35,720 bases of DNA, from NCBI GenBank assembly GCA_903874275.1, contig CAIQRS010000192.1, forward strand, positions 1 to 35,720, read 5' to 3'. The notes beneath the pieces are model-generated. The model saw only the letters and a program-made list of their open reading frames with translations, was not told where the DNA came from and ran no database searches. Every line of letters starts with the position of its first letter. Position 1 is the stretch's first letter. The position numbers and the translations under genes are program-made. This DNA is from an uncultured Anaeromyxobacter sp. (GTDB taxonomy: Bacteria > Myxococcota > Myxococcia > Myxococcales > Anaeromyxobacteraceae). Shown piece after piece: positions 33,459 to 35,720 of this stretch.

Positions 33459-34558
33459 CGGCGGCCCTGCTGCTCGCGCTCGCGCTCGCCGCCGATCCGC
33501 GGGCGCGCCTCTCCGAGCTCGAGGCCAGGAAGGCCGCCGAGCGCGCGGCGGCCCGCGCTCTGGCGGACCGGGAGAGGTCGGTCCTCGACACGCTGGAGGA
33601 CGTGGAGCGCGCCTGGCGCGACGCCGAGGCCAGGGCCCGCGTCGCCGAGGCGGAACGGGCGCGCTCGGCCGCCCGGCTCGAGGGTGCGGAGCGGGACGAG
33701 GGCGTCGCCCTGGCCCGCCACCGCGCCCAGGTGGAGCGGCTTCGCCCCCGCCTGGCGGCCCTCCAGGTCATGGCCCGGATCGGGGAGCTCCGGCTGCTCG
33801 CTTCCTCGCCGAGCCTGGGCGACCTCGTGAAGCGGCGGGCGCTCCTGGGCAAGATCGTGGAGGGGGACTCGGCCACGCTCCGGGCGGCGCGCGCGTCGCT
33901 CCTCGAGCAGGAGCGGCTCACCGCCGAGCGGCGCGGCGAGGCGGTCCGGCTCGCAACCCTGGCCGGGGAGGCGGGGGCGCGGCGCGCCGAATCGAGCAGC
34001 CGGCGGGACGGGTTCCGGGCCACGCTGGCGGCGGTGCGGGGCGAGAAGCAGCTCCACGAACGGGCCGCCACCGAGGCCGACGCCCAGAGCCGCAAGCTCG
34101 CCGAGTTCATCGAGGCGCTCGCACCCTCGCGCTCCGGCGCGACGACGTACAGCGGCTTCGCGTCGCTGAGGGGAAGCCTCCCGCGCCCGGCGGGAGGGCG
34201 CATCGACGTGGGGTTCGGGAAGGTGGTGGACCCCCGCTTCCGCACCGTCACCGTGCAGAAGGGGGTGGACCTGGCCGCGCAGCGGGGCGAGGCGGTGCAG
34301 GCGGTGGCCCCCGGGCGCGTGGTCCACGCCGGCTGGTTCAAGGGGTACGGCAACCTCGTCATCGTGGATCACGGGGAGGGGTACCACACGCTGGTGGCCC
34401 ACCTGGCCAGCATGACGGCGGCCGCCGGTGAGGACGTGGAGGCAGGGGCCATGCTCGGGACCGTGGGGGACACCGGGTCGCTCAAGGGGGCGTACCTCTA
34501 CTTCGAGATCCGGGAGAACGGCAAGCCGCTCGATCCCAAGGCCTGGCTCGGGCCCTGA
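33455..34558 (+). CDS. envC: EnvC-like amidase activator with degenerate LytM domain
   Basis: This is a 367-residue protein with a short hydrophobic N-terminus (MTAALLLALALAADP), a long Arg/Ala/Glu-rich coiled coil (about 15-220), and a C-terminal M23/LytM domain (about 240-367). The zinc ligands of LytM are largely lost: the first His is Gln268 (VQKGVDL), the Asp272 is kept, and the final His of HxH-type LHFE is Tyr349 (LYFEIR); one His (H316, VAHL) remains. E. coli EnvC has the same kind of inactive LytM and works by activating amidases AmiA/AmiB under FtsEX control. The gene overlaps the ftsX stop, so this is the FtsEX-EnvC unit. The signal peptide is poor in positive charge, so the start could be slightly different. 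Confidence 0.88.
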   Translation: MTAALLLALALAADPRARLSELEARKAAERAAARALADRERSVLDTLEDVERAWRDAEARARVAEAERARSAARLEGAERDEGVALARHRAQVERLRPRLAALQVMARIGELRLLASSPSLGDLVKRRALLGKIVEGDSATLRAARASLLEQERLTAERRGEAVRLATLAGEAGARRAESSSRRDGFRATLAAVRGEKQLHERAATEADAQSRKLAEFIEALAPSRSGATTYSGFASLRGSLPRPAGGRIDVGFGKVVDPRFRTVTVQKGVDLAAQRGEAVQAVAPGRVVHAGWFKGYGNLVIVDHGEGYHTLVAHLASMTAAAGEDVEAGAMLGTVGDTGSLKGAYLYFEIRENGKPLDPKAWLGP

Positions 34559-34605
34559 CGGCCCCCACCGGCCCGCCCGGGCCCGGCGCCGCGCCGCGCC
34601 GCGGG

Positions 34606-34611
34606 TATGAT
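34606..34611 (+). promoter_or_regulatory. -10 box before the S41 protease gene
   Basis: TATGAT, five of six to consensus, lies seven bases before ATG 34619 in an otherwise nearly pure GC gap. Transcription from it would begin at the ATG. No convincing -35 was seen. Confidence 0.45.
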
Positions 34612-34618
34612 TCCCGGC

Positions 34619-35720
34619 ATGCTCACGAGGTCCCTCCGTCCCGTCCTCCCGGCCCTGCTCGCGCTGGCCCTGCTCCACGGCGGTCGCGCCGCTGCCGCGC
34701 CCCGCCGCGACACGACCCAGCCCTACCGCTCCCTCGACGTGCTCGCCGAGGTGCTCGCCTACGTCCAGAACGCCTACGTGGACGAGACGAAGGAGAAGGA
34801 CCTGGTGCACGCAGCGGTGGAGGGGATGCTCCAGCGGCTCGACCCGCACTCCATGCTCCTGCGCCCGGAGGTCTACCGGGCCATGCGCGACGAGACCACC
34901 GGCGAGTTCGACGGCGTGGGGCTGGAGGTGAGCCAGGAGGCCGAGTCGATCGTGGTCGTGGCCCCCCTGGCCGACTCGCCGGCCGAGCGAGCTGGCATCC
35001 TGGCTGGCGACCGGATCGTCGCCGTGGACGGTGTCCCCACGAAGGAGATGCCCGTTGGCGAGGCGACCCGGCGCATGAAGGGAGCCGCGGGAAGCCAGGT
35101 GGTCCTCTCCATCGAGCGGGCCGGGCTGCGGGAGCCCCGGTCGTTCACGCTGGTCCGCGACCACGTCCGGACGACCAGCGTGGACTGGCGCCTCCTCGAC
35201 CGGGGTGCGGGCACGGTCTACGTGCGCATCCGCACCTTCCAGGATCGGACGGACCGGGAGCTGCGCCAGGCGCTCGACGGGGCGCGCAAGGAGATCGGGG
35301 GGCCGATCCAGGGGCTCGTGCTCGACCTCCGGAACAACCCGGGTGGCCTGCTCGAGCAGGCGGTGAAGGTGGCCGACCGGTTCCTCTCGAAGGGAGTGAT
35401 CGTCTCCACCGAGTCGCGCGGGAAGCAGCCGGAGGTGGAGCACGCCCACGAGAAGGACACCGAGCCGGGCTATCCGGTCGTGCTGCTCGTCAACCGAGGG
35501 AGCGCCAGCGCGAGCGAGATCGTGGCGGGCGCCCTTCAGGACCACGGGAGGGCAGTCGTGGCCGGGGTTCGGACCTTCGGGAAGGGCTCGGTCCAGACCA
35601 TCGTGGAACTGGACGACGGCTCGGCCCTGAAGCTCACCGTGGCCAGGTACTTCACCCCCAACCACCGGTCGATCCAGGAGCGGGGGATCGCCCCGGACGT
35701 CCTGGTCGAGGCGACCGACC
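34619..35720 (+). CDS. ctpA: C-terminal processing protease CtpA-like, S41 family (3' truncated)
   Basis: This is the first 367 residues of an S41 serine protease, cut off by the window end. A signal peptide (about 1-29, MLTRSLRPVLPALLALAL) is followed by a helical region with YVDETKEKDLVHAAVEGMLQRLDPHS. A PDZ domain spans about 92-180 (GEFDGVGLEVS, AGILAGDRIVAVDG). The protease core has LVLDLRNNPGG, the nucleophile Ser297 in GSASASEI, and the catalytic Lys322 in TFGKGSVQ, 25 residues later as expected. CtpA-type enzymes trim periplasmic and peptidoglycan-hydrolase proteins, which fits the neighbouring FtsEX-EnvC genes. Confidence 0.94.
   Translation, partial: MLTRSLRPVLPALLALALLHGGRAAAAPRRDTTQPYRSLDVLAEVLAYVQNAYVDETKEKDLVHAAVEGMLQRLDPHSMLLRPEVYRAMRDETTGEFDGVGLEVSQEAESIVVVAPLADSPAERAGILAGDRIVAVDGVPTKEMPVGEATRRMKGAAGSQVVLSIERAGLREPRSFTLVRDHVRTTSVDWRLLDRGAGTVYVRIRTFQDRTDRELRQALDGARKEIGGPIQGLVLDLRNNPGGLLEQAVKVADRFLSKGVIVSTESRGKQPEVEHAHEKDTEPGYPVVLLVNRGSASASEIVAGALQDHGRAVVAGVRTFGKGSVQTIVELDDGSALKLTVARYFTPNHRSIQERGIAPDVLVEATD

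Overview
The window is a very GC-rich, densely packed bacterial chromosome segment. Its contents fit a Myxococcota (myxobacterial) genome, probably close to Anaeromyxobacter. The type IV pilus order (ABC ATPase, prepilin peptidase, kinase, NtrC-type regulator, pilM-N-O-P-Q) resembles the Myxococcus xanthus pil cluster as I remember it. The pilus secretin has three AMIN domains. Further along lie efp-accB-accC, a TamB/Omp85 pair, a tol cluster and ftsEX. The organism assignment is inference from gene content and order; no rRNA or tRNA gene is present.

Layout. 1-12439 (+): type IV pilus region. It runs from the 3' end of an ABC-transporter ATPase through prepilin peptidase PilD, a PilS2-like histidine kinase, an STT3-type oligosaccharyltransferase-like membrane protein and a PilR2-like sigma-54 activator. 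After a 171-bp regulatory gap come pilM, pilN, pilO, pilP, pilQ and a small lipoprotein. Many neighbouring genes overlap by 4 bp, which suggests translational coupling. 12456-15490 (+): a roadblock/LC7 gene behind its own promoter and a terminator-like hairpin, then efp, accB and accC. 15536-25404 (+): a promoter, a 914-residue TPR protein, tamB, and an Omp85 (BamA/TamA-type) protein with about seven POTRA domains. 25430-29605 (-): tolQ, tolR, a TolA/TonB-like gene, tolB and a Ppx/GppA phosphatase, tightly coupled and read leftward. 29826-35720 (+): a second lipoprotein, glutamate racemase, a conserved hypothetical, ftsE, ftsX, an EnvC-like degenerate LytM protein and the 5' part of an S41 C-terminal processing protease.

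How the parts fit. The left third builds and controls type IV pili, with an embedded candidate glycosyltransferase. The middle handles translation of polyproline motifs (EF-P), the first step of fatty-acid synthesis, and outer-membrane assembly. The right third covers envelope constriction and septal peptidoglycan (Tol, FtsEX-EnvC, MurI, CtpA). No mobile element, CRISPR array or phage gene is visible, and no gene-free stretch exceeds about 220 bp. Nothing here is clearly a new system. The best leads are the STT3-like gene inside the pil cluster, a promoter/terminator leader before the roadblock gene, a hairpin covering the tamB ribosome-binding site, and several -10 boxes set 6-7 nt before start codons, which suggest leaderless mRNAs.
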